This document shows positions 25,523-34,189 of a stretch of DNA of 39,864 bases, piece by piece. A program made the position numbers and the translations under genes. The notes below the pieces were generated by a model. The model searched no databases, was not told where the DNA came from, and was given only the letters and a program-made list of their open reading frames with translations. The stretch spans positions 1 to 39,864 of the forward strand of contig JAOUPA010000002.1 of NCBI GenBank assembly GCA_029880105.1, in the 5' to 3' direction. The DNA comes from Gammaproteobacteria bacterium (GTDB lineage Bacteria > Pseudomonadota > Gammaproteobacteria > SZUA-229). Each line of letters starts with the position of its first letter. Positions within the stretch are counted from its first letter, which is position 1.

Positions 25523-26116
25523 ATGTTTAACTGGAAAAATTTTTTGTTGTTAATGCTGGTTGCTGGTTTTATTGCGGCGTGCAATTCAAGTAAGAATATT
25601 TCTGTGCCGGTTGAGCCTCAGTCTTCTAGTGGCAAAGGTGTGGCTGATAACAATGTGGTTGATAAACGCTCGGTGGTTTATGTTTATCGGCCAGCTAAAG
25701 TGGCTAATATCATGCTGACACCAGATATCAATATCGCCGGTGTTAGTACAATTGCTATGGCGAATGGTATGTATAAAAAGGTTTACCTGCCGCCAGGCAT
25801 TTATGCGGTAAGGCTTCAGCCGATAGAAGGCAGTACCGAAGCATTTGAGTATGATCTGGAAGTGGACAAGGGCAAAGTTCATTATTTGCGCGTTGATGCC
25901 TTGATTAGTCTCAATGCCGGGCAGCAGGGCTACCAGCCTTATCAGCGAAGGTTTGAGTTGGTGGATGTGCCTGCCAGACAGGCGATAAAGGAAATAGCCG
26001 ATTGTAAAGATCTGGATACTGTGGAAAAGAAAAAATCAGCCATTAATTCTGGGAGAGAAAATGCAGATAACGGCGGTTTTTCAGTCGATAAGACGCAGAA
26101 TCCATTTTCTCATTAG
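25523..26116 (+). CDS. DUF2846-like lipoprotein
   Basis: The protein has 197 residues with a signal peptide ending in the lipobox FIAAC (Cys20). The core VVYVYRPAKVANIMLTPDIN, the GMYKKVYLPPGIYAVRL segment and the later YLRVDALI fit the DUF2846 pattern of small beta-rich envelope lipoproteins; this assignment is from memory of the pattern. The C-terminal 40 residues are polar and probably disordered. It begins 13 bases after leuD, and a promoter-like sequence for leuB follows it. The function is unknown, and its place between leuD and leuB is unusual. Confidence 0.72.
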   Translation: MFNWKNFLLLMLVAGFIAACNSSKNISVPVEPQSSSGKGVADNNVVDKRSVVYVYRPAKVANIMLTPDINIAGVSTIAMANGMYKKVYLPPGIYAVRLQPIEGSTEAFEYDLEVDKGKVHYLRVDALISLNAGQQGYQPYQRRFELVDVPARQAIKEIADCKDLDTVEKKKSAINSGRENADNGGFSVDKTQNPFSH

Positions 26117-26140
26117 AATGCTGCGATAATCGATGCGTAA

Positions 26141-26169
26141 CAGACATTTAATGGTTAATCACCTATAAT
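26141..26169 (+). promoter_or_regulatory. Candidate sigma-70 promoter for leuB
   Basis: CAGACA (26141-26146, four of six consensus bases) and a perfect TATAAT (26164-26169) are separated by 17 bases in the gap before leuB. leuB-asd could therefore be transcribed separately from leuC-leuD. Confidence 0.55.
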
Positions 26170-26217
26170 TCACTGCCCTTCAGGTTAGGGCATTTATACA
26201 GAAAACGTTGGATAGTT

Positions 26218-27291
26218 ATGAGTAAAAAAATTGCAATTTTGCCGGGTGACGGTATCGGTGTTGAGATTGTTGCTGAGGCAGTAAAAGTGCTTGAGCACCT
26301 AAAGGGTGATGGTCTTGACCTTGAGCTGGTTGAGGCTCCTGTGGGTGGTGCTGGTTATGATGCCGCAGGCAAACCCCTGCCGGATGAAACGCTGGCTCTG
26401 GTCAAAGAAGCGGATTCGATTTTGCTTGGCGCTGTAGGTGGTCCGCAGTATGAAAAGCTACCACGTGAATTACGCCCGGAACGTGGCTTGTTGGGCCTGC
26501 GTTCCGAGCTGGGGCTGTTTGCCAATTTACGTCCAGCGATTCTGTACCCCCAGTTGGCAGATGCGTCTTCGCTGAAGCCCGAGGTGGTCGCTGGGCTGGA
26601 TATTATGATTGTACGCGAGCTAACCGGAGGTATTTATTTTGGCGAGCCGCGTGGTATTCGTGAAAAAGCCAATGGTGAACGCGAAGGTTTTAATACTTTG
26701 GTCTATAGTGAGTCGGAAGTAGACCGCATTGCGCGTGTTGCTTTTGATATCGCCATGAAGCGTGGCAAGCGACTGTGCTCTGTTGATAAGGCTAATGTGC
26801 TTGAGGTCTCAGAGCTGTGGCGCGAAGTCGTCGAGAGAGTTGGCGAAGAATATCAGGGCGTTGAACTCAGTCATATGTATGTTGATAACGCGGCGATGCA
26901 GCTGGTGAAATGGCCAAAGCAGTTTGATGTTATGGTGACCAAAAATATGTTTGGTGACATTCTATCTGATGCGGCGGCGATGCTAACCGGTTCCATTGGT
27001 ATGCTGCCTTCGGCTTCACTGGATGCTAACAGTAAAGGTATGTATGAACCGATTCATGGTTCGGCGCCAGATATCGCAGGTAAGGGTATCGCTAATCCCC
27101 TGGCGACGATTTTATCGGTTGCGATGATGTTACGTTACAGTCTGGATGAGCCGGTACTGGCCGATAAGATCGATACCGCTGTCGGTCGTGTACTTGATAA
27201 AGGCCTGCGTACGCCAGATATTATGTCGGCAGGTTGTAAACAGATTGGTACTGTGGAAATGGGTGATGCGGTTATGGCAGAACTGGTTTAA
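26218..27291 (+). CDS. leuB: 3-isopropylmalate dehydrogenase
   Basis: LeuB oxidatively decarboxylates 3-isopropylmalate with NAD+ to the leucine precursor 2-oxoisocaproate. The protein has 357 residues, the family norm. Features are ILPGDGIGVEIVAEAVKVL at the N-terminus, RELTGGIYFGEPRG with the catalytic Tyr, and the metal-binding KNMFGDILSDAAAMLTGSIGMLPSAS. NAD-binding residues follow at HGSAPDIAGKGIANP. It is followed by asd 32 bases downstream. Confidence 0.98.
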   Translation: MSKKIAILPGDGIGVEIVAEAVKVLEHLKGDGLDLELVEAPVGGAGYDAAGKPLPDETLALVKEADSILLGAVGGPQYEKLPRELRPERGLLGLRSELGLFANLRPAILYPQLADASSLKPEVVAGLDIMIVRELTGGIYFGEPRGIREKANGEREGFNTLVYSESEVDRIARVAFDIAMKRGKRLCSVDKANVLEVSELWREVVERVGEEYQGVELSHMYVDNAAMQLVKWPKQFDVMVTKNMFGDILSDAAAMLTGSIGMLPSASLDANSKGMYEPIHGSAPDIAGKGIANPLATILSVAMMLRYSLDEPVLADKIDTAVGRVLDKGLRTPDIMSAGCKQIGTVEMGDAVMAELV

Positions 27292-27323
27292 TTTTTAGAA
27301 TTTAGTTTTTTGGAAAAAAGATA

Positions 27324-28346
27324 ATGAGCAAAACTTTTGATGTTGCAGTTGTAGGTGCTACTGGTGCAGTAGGCGAGACCATGTTGTCCATTCTGGCTGA
27401 GCGTAAATTTCCTGTCGGTGAAGTTTATGCATTGGCCAGTAGTCGCTCTGCGGGTAAACGAGTTGAGTTCGGTGACAGGATGCTGGTCGTCCAGGATCTG
27501 GCCGAGTTCGATTTTTCCAAGGTACAGATTGGCCTGTTTTCTGCGGGCGCTTCTATTTCTGAAGAGTTTGCGCCAAAGGCTGCGGCAGCAGGTTGTGTGG
27601 TTATCGATAACACCTCGCAGTTCCGTTACGATGATGATATCCCACTGGTGGTGCCAGAGGTAAATCCACACGCGATAGCTGATTACAAAAATCGTGGCAT
27701 CATTGCCAATCCAAACTGCTCAACGATTCAGATGCTGGTAGCGTTGAAGCCAATTTATGATGACGTCGGCATCAAACGAATTAATGTGGCTACCTATCAG
27801 GCCGTGTCTGGTACCGGTAAAGAGGCAATTGAAGAGCTGGCCGGGCAGACTGCAAGTTTGCTGAATGCAAAACCGATTAAGTGTGAAGTCTATCCAAAAC
27901 AGATTGCGTTTAATGTATTACCACAAATTGATGTCTTTCTTGAAAACGGTTACACCAAGGAAGAAATGAAAATGGTCTGGGAGACGCGCAAAATTTTTGA
28001 AGATGAATCTATTATGGTGAACCCAACGGCTGTACGTGTCCCCGTATTCTTTGGTCACTCGGAAGCAGTGCATGTTGAAACAGGTGAAAAGATTTCGGTT
28101 GAACGAGTCCGAGAGCTGCTGTCATCTGCTGACGGCGTCTGCCTGATGGATGAGCGCAAAAATGGAGGTTACCCGACGGCTGTAACTGAGGGTGCCAATA
28201 ATGACCCTGTATATGTTGGGCGTATTCGTGAGGATATTTCCTGTGAGAAGGGCATCAATATGTGGGTAGTGGCAGATAATGTCAGAAAGGGCGCAGCATT
28301 AAATAGCGTACAAATTGCTGAAATTTTGATAAAAGCGTATTTATAA
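27324..28346 (+). CDS. asd: Aspartate-semialdehyde dehydrogenase
   Basis: Asd reduces aspartyl phosphate to aspartate semialdehyde, the branch point to lysine, methionine and threonine and to diaminopimelate for cell wall. The protein has 340 residues. The NADP-binding GATGAVGETMLSIL is at the N-terminus, the active-site Cys is in NPNCSTIQMLVAL, and the conserved VPVFFGHSEAVHVE follows. GGAAAAAAG precedes the ATG. It lies between leuB and fimV, the same order as in Pseudomonas. Confidence 0.97.
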   Translation: MSKTFDVAVVGATGAVGETMLSILAERKFPVGEVYALASSRSAGKRVEFGDRMLVVQDLAEFDFSKVQIGLFSAGASISEEFAPKAAAAGCVVIDNTSQFRYDDDIPLVVPEVNPHAIADYKNRGIIANPNCSTIQMLVALKPIYDDVGIKRINVATYQAVSGTGKEAIEELAGQTASLLNAKPIKCEVYPKQIAFNVLPQIDVFLENGYTKEEMKMVWETRKIFEDESIMVNPTAVRVPVFFGHSEAVHVETGEKISVERVRELLSSADGVCLMDERKNGGYPTAVTEGANNDPVYVGRIREDISCEKGINMWVVADNVRKGAALNSVQIAEILIKAYL

Positions 28347-28498
28347 CCTATAGTTAGACCAGCATACTTAATGCATCTTCTTAAGGTATGTGTTTAAGAT
28401 AACAAATATAAGGCCAATAAAAGGCTGTTATGCGGGAACTGATCAGGGACTTAAGTAGTTGGTTCCTGTATAAAAAGAACAAATAAAGGGGATATACA

Positions 28499-31435
28499 GT
28501 GCGTAAATTGATCTTTGCCTTAGCGCTTGGGGCGATATTACTTCCCAGCCAGGGTCTGACTCTTGGTCTGGGTGAGATTGAAGTAAATTCATCGCTAAAT
28601 CAACAGCTTGCGGCTCGAATTGATTTGCTTTCGGCGGTTCCAGAAGATGCCGAAACGCTGATTGTTAAACTGGCATCACGAGAGGAGTTCATTCGTGCTG
28701 GCCTTGATCGTCCCTTAATCGTCACGACGCTGAAATTCAAAACTCGGGTTGAGGGTGATCGTTTATTTATCGATATTACGACCCCTAAACCCGTTCGTGA
28801 GCCCTTTCTTAATTTCCTGATGGAAGTTGACTGGCCCAAAGGCCACCTGCTTCGTGAATACACTATTTTGCTTGATCCTCCTGTGTTTAATGGCAGAAGC
28901 GCCTATAACACTGCGGGTACCAGCCGCCCGGCTTTGGGTGCAACGACGAGTGCTGCACCAGTGGCAACGCATTCATATGCTAGTTCTGATAGTGGCTCAC
29001 CACGTACTTCTGCCCAGGCTACCGCTGCACCTGCTTTGGAAATGGCAGCACGAGCACCAGTACAACAGAGCCGCTATGCCCCAGGTGATGGCTATCGTAT
29101 TCAGGAAGGTGATACCGCCTGGAGTATCGCTAATCGTATAAAACCAGATTCAGTGTCTACTCAACAGATGCTGGTGGCCATGCTTAAGACTAACCCTGAA
29201 GCATTTATTAATGAAAATGTGAATGGCCTGAAACGCGGTTATATTTTGCGTACTCCCGATGCCGCTACTATTAATGCAATGAGTTATGAAGAAGCTAAAG
29301 CTCTGGTTCAGCAGCAGAATAGTCTGTGGCGTGAATACCAGCAGTCTATGGCCAGTGATCAGCCTGCTTCATCAGTGGATGGAGGTTACACAGAATCTGA
29401 ATATAGCTCTGCAGTGGATTTGGAAGATGACTCACGTTTATCTATCGTTAGCGCGGGAGGTGGGGTATCGGCATCGGGTGAATCGAAAGATCCTACCGAT
29501 ATGAGTTCTGAAGAACTACGTGAACAGCTGGCGCTGACCCGTGAGCGAGTTGAGACAGAACGTGTAGAAAAGGACAACCTGAAAAATCAGGTTGGCACGC
29601 TGAGCGAACAGGTCGACAAGATGAAAGGCCTGTTGACCATTGAAGATGATCAGCTTGCTGAAATTCAAGATGCAGGCAAGGAAGATACTGTAGCTGTTGA
29701 AGAAAATCTTGAGATACAGGTTGCATCCGAGGAGCCTGTAATTGACGCGGGTGATGAAGCAGCACTGGATGCCTTGGATTCACTGAAAGATGAGGCAGAA
29801 GTTGATTTAACAGCAGATGAGGAAACAAAATCAGCTGAAGCGGTAGAGCCGGTAGAAACAGCAGATGAGCTGTTTGTTGATGAGAATGCTGTACAGGCTG
29901 TTGAAGCTGATTCCATGAGCGAACAGGACTTGATGGCTGATGAGCAAATGGAAGCGGTTCAGCCAGTTGAGGAATCGGGTCTGGTTGATGTCTTGCTTAA
30001 TAATAGAATGATCCTGGCAGGCCTGCTGCTAGTTGTGCTGGTAATTGGCGCCATTGTTTACCTGATCAAACGTCGTCGAGCTGGATCCTCAGATGAATCT
30101 GAAGATGTATCTTTTGCGGCAGCGAATGAATATAACGATGAAGATGCCCTGGAAGATGTTGCCGACATGATCGATGACGAATCCGTCGATGATCTGGTCA
30201 GTGATGAAGAGGTTGAAGCATCTATGGCCGAGGCGGAGGCCGAAGAAGAAGAGTTTGACGCCGAAGCGACCATGATTTTGCCTTCGGGTACTGGCACTAT
30301 TATCAGCCCCGCTGCTGACCTGCAGCCTGAGGAAGAAGAGGAAAAGGATGATGTTCTTGCTGAAGCGGATGTTTATCTGGCTTATGGCATCTATCAGCAG
30401 GCTGAAGAGTTGCTACAGAATGCGATTCAGCAGAATCCTGATAAAGATTTATACCGTGTAAAACTGGCTGAAACTTATTTTGCGGGTAAGAATGCAGAGG
30501 CATTTGCCAAGCTGGGCGCTGAGACAAAAGAAAGGCTGGGTGATAAAGAATCGCCTGCCTGGAATAAAATTGTGGCCATGGGTAAGGAGCTTTGCCCTGA
30601 GGCAGAAGTGTTCAAGCAGGCCGGAACGGTGGCTGAGGTGGATCTCGATGATATGCTGCCCAAGTCACCCGAGCCGATGGATTTTGATCTGGGTGTTGAG
30701 GCCGGTGGTGACGATAGTCTCGATCTCGATTTTGATGCACCACTTGAAGAGACAGCTACAGCTGATGAGTTTGAGCTGCCATCAATGGATGATGATTTTG
30801 CTGGTGGCATGGAAGAGACCGCGATTATTTCACCAGATGCTGCGCCATCTGAATCACTCGATGAGCTTGAATTTGACCTGAGCGAGACTGATGCAGTTAA
30901 AGAACCAGCCGCTGATGAAGAAGAATTCTCGCTGGATATCGAGGCCTCAGAGCTAGATCTGGATGCAGGTGAGCCTGCAACTGCGAGTGCTGACGATGCA
31001 GGACTGGATATGGATTTTGATATGTCCATGGATACCGGGTCTGAAGAAGCCTCGCTGGATATGGACATGGATATTAATATGTCAGGTGAAGATGAAATTG
31101 ATCTTTCTGCTGAAATGTCAGGTGGTGAATCTCTGGAAGATTTAACGGCTGACCTTGATATGTCGATGGATGACACTGAGTATTCAGATACCGATGATTT
31201 TAGTATGGATCTTGATGATGCCGATCTCGACCTGTCGATGGATACAGATCTTGAAGATATGGATCTTTCCGGTTCACTTGATGAAGATGAAATTGGTACC
31301 AAGCTTGACCTGGCCCGGGCTTATCTGGATATGGGTGATAATGAAGGTGCCCGCGATATTCTTGACGAAGTACTGGCTGATGGTAATGATGCTCAAAAGA
31401 AAGAAGCTGAGGAGTTAATGTCACAGCTGGGTTAG
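28499..31435 (+). CDS. fimV: FimV-like peptidoglycan-binding hub protein
   Basis: FimV is an inner-membrane hub that binds peptidoglycan and organises type IV pilus and polar functions, including cAMP signalling, in Pseudomonas. The protein has 978 residues from a GTG start with AAGGGG 8 bases upstream. The order is: signal peptide; FimV N-terminal domain (GLGEIEVNSSLNQQLAARI to about 125); LysM domain at about 197-250 (YRIQEGDTAWSIANR); a short coiled coil at about 335-380; a transmembrane helix at about 504-522 followed by KRRR; a long very acidic cytoplasmic region; TPR-like segments; and the C-terminal FimV domain (GTKLDLARAYLDMGD to the end). The acidic region contains many Asp-Met-Asp-Leu repeats, and its low complexity makes alignment there unreliable. 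Confidence 0.94.
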   Translation: MRKLIFALALGAILLPSQGLTLGLGEIEVNSSLNQQLAARIDLLSAVPEDAETLIVKLASREEFIRAGLDRPLIVTTLKFKTRVEGDRLFIDITTPKPVREPFLNFLMEVDWPKGHLLREYTILLDPPVFNGRSAYNTAGTSRPALGATTSAAPVATHSYASSDSGSPRTSAQATAAPALEMAARAPVQQSRYAPGDGYRIQEGDTAWSIANRIKPDSVSTQQMLVAMLKTNPEAFINENVNGLKRGYILRTPDAATINAMSYEEAKALVQQQNSLWREYQQSMASDQPASSVDGGYTESEYSSAVDLEDDSRLSIVSAGGGVSASGESKDPTDMSSEELREQLALTRERVETERVEKDNLKNQVGTLSEQVDKMKGLLTIEDDQLAEIQDAGKEDTVAVEENLEIQVASEEPVIDAGDEAALDALDSLKDEAEVDLTADEETKSAEAVEPVETADELFVDENAVQAVEADSMSEQDLMADEQMEAVQPVEESGLVDVLLNNRMILAGLLLVVLVIGAIVYLIKRRRAGSSDESEDVSFAAANEYNDEDALEDVADMIDDESVDDLVSDEEVEASMAEAEAEEEEFDAEATMILPSGTGTIISPAADLQPEEEEEKDDVLAEADVYLAYGIYQQAEELLQNAIQQNPDKDLYRVKLAETYFAGKNAEAFAKLGAETKERLGDKESPAWNKIVAMGKELCPEAEVFKQAGTVAEVDLDDMLPKSPEPMDFDLGVEAGGDDSLDLDFDAPLEETATADEFELPSMDDDFAGGMEETAIISPDAAPSESLDELEFDLSETDAVKEPAADEEEFSLDIEASELDLDAGEPATASADDAGLDMDFDMSMDTGSEEASLDMDMDINMSGEDEIDLSAEMSGGESLEDLTADLDMSMDDTEYSDTDDFSMDLDDADLDLSMDTDLEDMDLSGSLDEDEIGTKLDLARAYLDMGDNEGARDILDEVLADGNDAQKKEAEELMSQLG

Positions 31436-31499
31436 TCAGGTGTAGTAAACAGGCTGGCCAGGGCTTCAATAAAAACGAGAATATCGTTTAAAATAGCAG

Positions 31500-31530
31500 A
31501 ACGGCATCTATCCTGGATGCCGTTTTTATT
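31500..31530 (+). terminator. Rho-independent terminator after fimV
   Basis: AACGGCATC (31500-31508) pairs with GATGCCGTT (31516-31524) around a 7-base loop and runs into TTTTT (31523-31527). It ends only 11 bases before the truA ATG, so it separates fimV from the truA-purF transcript or attenuates it. A smaller hairpin (AAACGA / TCGTTT, 31473-31489) precedes it. Confidence 0.85.
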
Positions 31531-31541
31531 TGCAGGTTTCA

Positions 31542-32333
31542 ATGACTACATCACGTATTGCACTGGGCGTTGAATATAACGGCAGCCGTTTTAACGGCTG
31601 GCAGATGCAGTTGCAGGATGCACGCACGGTTCAGGATCAGGTGCAAAAAGCCCTGAGCAAAGTTGCCGACCATCCTGTGAGTGTGGTCTGTGCGGGTAGA
31701 ACCGATACTGGTGTGCATGCCACGGCACAGGTGGTGCACTTTGATACCACGGCTGAGCGTAAGCTCAAGGCCTGGGTTATGGGCAGCAATGTGCATCTAC
31801 CAGAGGATGTCAGTATTCTCTGGGCCAAGCCGGTCGATAATGACTTCAGTGCACGTTTTAGTGCAACGAAACGCAGTTATCGTTATGTCATCCTGAACCG
31901 CTCGGCGAGAACTGCCATTCACGGCAAGCAGGTGACCTGGGTACATGATGCGTTAGACGTTGAAGCGATGCACGCCGCAGCGCAGGCCCTAGTGGGTGAG
32001 CATGATTTTTCTTCGTTTCGCTCATCGATCTGCCAGGCCAAGCACGCACGCAGAATGATGCATTCAATTAATGTATCCCGTGAAGGCGAATATATTTATC
32101 TCGATCTCTGTGCCAATGCCTTTTTGCATCACATGGTGAGAAATATAGTCGGTTCGCTGTTGATGATTGGTCGGGGTGAACAGCCAGTAACCTGGATGGC
32201 GGATTTGCTGGCGCTGAAAGATCGCAGCAAAGCTGGCCCGACTGCGGCAGCCTACGGATTATATCTGGTTGCTGTAGAATACCCGCAGCAATACGATTTA
32301 CCATCGGCAGGTATTCTGCCTCGATTTGCATAG
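31542..32333 (+). CDS. truA: tRNA pseudouridine(38-40) synthase
   Basis: TruA converts uridines 38-40 of the anticodon arm of many tRNAs to pseudouridine. The protein has 263 residues from ATG 31542 (MTTSRIALGVEYNGSRFNGWQ); a TTG four codons upstream is less likely. The catalytic Asp sits in AGRTDTGVHATAQVVHFD. The conserved RSYRYVILNR and FLHHMVRNIVGSLL segments are present. It lies between fimV and trpF, as in Pseudomonas. Confidence 0.97.
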   Translation: MTTSRIALGVEYNGSRFNGWQMQLQDARTVQDQVQKALSKVADHPVSVVCAGRTDTGVHATAQVVHFDTTAERKLKAWVMGSNVHLPEDVSILWAKPVDNDFSARFSATKRSYRYVILNRSARTAIHGKQVTWVHDALDVEAMHAAAQALVGEHDFSSFRSSICQAKHARRMMHSINVSREGEYIYLDLCANAFLHHMVRNIVGSLLMIGRGEQPVTWMADLLALKDRSKAGPTAAAYGLYLVAVEYPQQYDLPSAGILPRFA

Positions 32334-32346
32334 TAACAGGGTATTT

Positions 32347-32982
32347 ATGTCTCATACGCGTGTTAAAATTTGCGGCATTACGAGAGTTGAGGATGCCTTA
32401 CACGCCGCCGCTGAAGGCGTGGATGCGATTGGGCTGGTTTTTTATAGTAAAAGCCCGCGTTTTGTCTCAGCCGCTCAGGCTGCTGAAATCTGCAAAAAAA
32501 CGCCTGCGTTTGTTACCACGGTGGCACTATTTAAAGATGCCGATGCAAAAGAAGTTCGCCAGGTGCTGGCCGAAGTTCCTGTAGATTTGTTGCAGTTTCA
32601 CGGCAGTGAGAGAGGTGAGTTCTGCCGCCAGTTTGGTCGGCCCTATATCAAGGCGTTGGGCATGGCGGGCGAATTAACGGTACCAAAGCAGGTGGCAGAA
32701 TATCAGGATGTACGGGGACTACTGCTTGATGGCCATGCACCCGGTGCTGCGGGTGGCATGGGGCAAAGCTTTGAATGGAGTGTAATTCCAGACGATCTGG
32801 ATTACCCGTTGATTCTGGCCGGTGGTCTTGATGTGGATAATGTGCTTGCTGCGATTCGAACTGTGCGTCCATATGCTGTTGATGTCAGCAGTGGTGTGGA
32901 AAGTGCAAAAGGCATCAAGGATGCAGCATTAGTGACGGCATTTATGAAAAAAGTAAGACAGGCTGATAATGAGCAAAGTTAA
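32347..32982 (+). CDS. trpF: Phosphoribosylanthranilate isomerase
   Basis: TrpF catalyses the Amadori rearrangement of phosphoribosylanthranilate to CdRP in tryptophan synthesis. The protein has 211 residues from ATG 32347, after ACAGGG. The TIM-barrel signature VKICGITRVEDALHAA holds the catalytic Cys, LLQFHGSERGEFC is the mid-barrel block, and LAGGLDVDNV with DVSSGVE forms the phosphate-binding end. Unlike E. coli it is not fused to TrpC. It overlaps trpB by 14 bases. Confidence 0.97.
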   Translation: MSHTRVKICGITRVEDALHAAAEGVDAIGLVFYSKSPRFVSAAQAAEICKKTPAFVTTVALFKDADAKEVRQVLAEVPVDLLQFHGSERGEFCRQFGRPYIKALGMAGELTVPKQVAEYQDVRGLLLDGHAPGAAGGMGQSFEWSVIPDDLDYPLILAGGLDVDNVLAAIRTVRPYAVDVSSGVESAKGIKDAALVTAFMKKVRQADNEQS

Positions 32983-34189
32983 AGACAAGATTGATTATTC
33001 GAGTATGCCCGATGAGCGCGGCCACTTCGGCGTGTACGGTGGCATATTTGCCTCTGAAACACTAATGCAGGCGCTGGATGAATTAAAAGATGCCTACCAG
33101 AAATCGATCAACGATAAAGCCTTTCAGGCGCAGTTTGATGCCGACCTGGCCCATTACGTTGGTCGTCCCAGTCCTTTGTATCATGCGGAGCGTTTAAGCA
33201 GGGAAATCGGTGGTGCGCAGATATATCTCAAGCGTGAAGACTTAAATCACACCGGTGCTCACAAGGTAAATAACACCATTGGTCAGGCCCTGTTGGCAAG
33301 AGCCATGGGTAAGAAACGCGTGATTGCTGAAACCGGTGCCGGTCAGCACGGTGTCGCCACCGCGACTGTGGCGGCACGCTTTGGCATGGAATGCGTGGTT
33401 TATATGGGTCAGGAAGATATCGTCCGTCAGGCGCCAAATGTCTATCGTATGAAGCTGCTCGGTGCCAAGGTGGTGCCTGTGACCTCCGGTTCAAAGACAC
33501 TGAAGGATGCTTTAAACGAAGCCATGCGTGACTGGGTGACCAATGTTGATGATACCTTTTACATTATCGGTACAGTTGCCGGGCCACACCCGTATCCGGC
33601 GATGGTGCGTGATTTTCAGGCCATTATTGGTCGTGAGGCGCGCCGTCAGATTCAGGATCAAACTGGCCGTCTGCCTGATGCACTGGTTGCCTGTATCGGC
33701 GGTGGTTCTAATGCGATTGGTCTATTCCACCCTTTTCTTGCTGATGAATCAGTGGAGATGTACGGTGTTGAGGCTGCCGGTGAAGGTCTGGAGACAGGTC
33801 GTCATGCTGCACCCCTATGTGCAGGCAAGCCTGGCGTGTTGCACGGTAACCGTACTTACCTGATGGAAGATAAGGATGGCCAGATTATTGAAACCCATTC
33901 GGTCTCAGCTGGTCTGGATTATCCCGGTGTTGGTCCCGAGCACGCCTGGCTGAAAGATATTGGTCGCGTCAATTACGTGGCGGCGACCGATGATGAGGCA
34001 CTGGCAGCCTTTCATCAACTGACGCGTGTCGAAGGTATTATTCCTGCACTGGAGTCCAGCCATGCTATTGCCTATGGCGTGAAGCAGGCAGCGAAGATGT
34101 CACCTGAGCAGAGCATCATTATCAATCTATCAGGTCGAGGTGATAAGGATATAAACACCATCGCCAAAATCGAAGGTATTCAGCTATGA
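32969..34189 (+). CDS. trpB: Tryptophan synthase beta chain
   Basis: TrpB condenses indole with serine to form tryptophan, with PLP. The protein has 406 residues. The PLP lysine is in HTGAHKVNNTIGQA, and the phosphate-binding loop is GGGSNAIG. GRPSPLYHAERLS and ETGAGQHGVATATVAARFG are family blocks. It overlaps trpF by 14 bases and trpA by 4 bases (ATGA), so translation is coupled for assembly of the alpha2-beta2 complex. Confidence 0.98.
   Translation: MSKVKDKIDYSSMPDERGHFGVYGGIFASETLMQALDELKDAYQKSINDKAFQAQFDADLAHYVGRPSPLYHAERLSREIGGAQIYLKREDLNHTGAHKVNNTIGQALLARAMGKKRVIAETGAGQHGVATATVAARFGMECVVYMGQEDIVRQAPNVYRMKLLGAKVVPVTSGSKTLKDALNEAMRDWVTNVDDTFYIIGTVAGPHPYPAMVRDFQAIIGREARRQIQDQTGRLPDALVACIGGGSNAIGLFHPFLADESVEMYGVEAAGEGLETGRHAAPLCAGKPGVLHGNRTYLMEDKDGQIIETHSVSAGLDYPGVGPEHAWLKDIGRVNYVAATDDEALAAFHQLTRVEGIIPALESSHAIAYGVKQAAKMSPEQSIIINLSGRGDKDINTIAKIEGIQL

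Noticed and set aside
30475..31302. 275-codon serine-rich open frame on the minus strand
   Set aside because: It is the exact complement of the Asp/Glu-rich fimV region; the composition of that tract removes stops on the other strand. It has no domain and low complexity.
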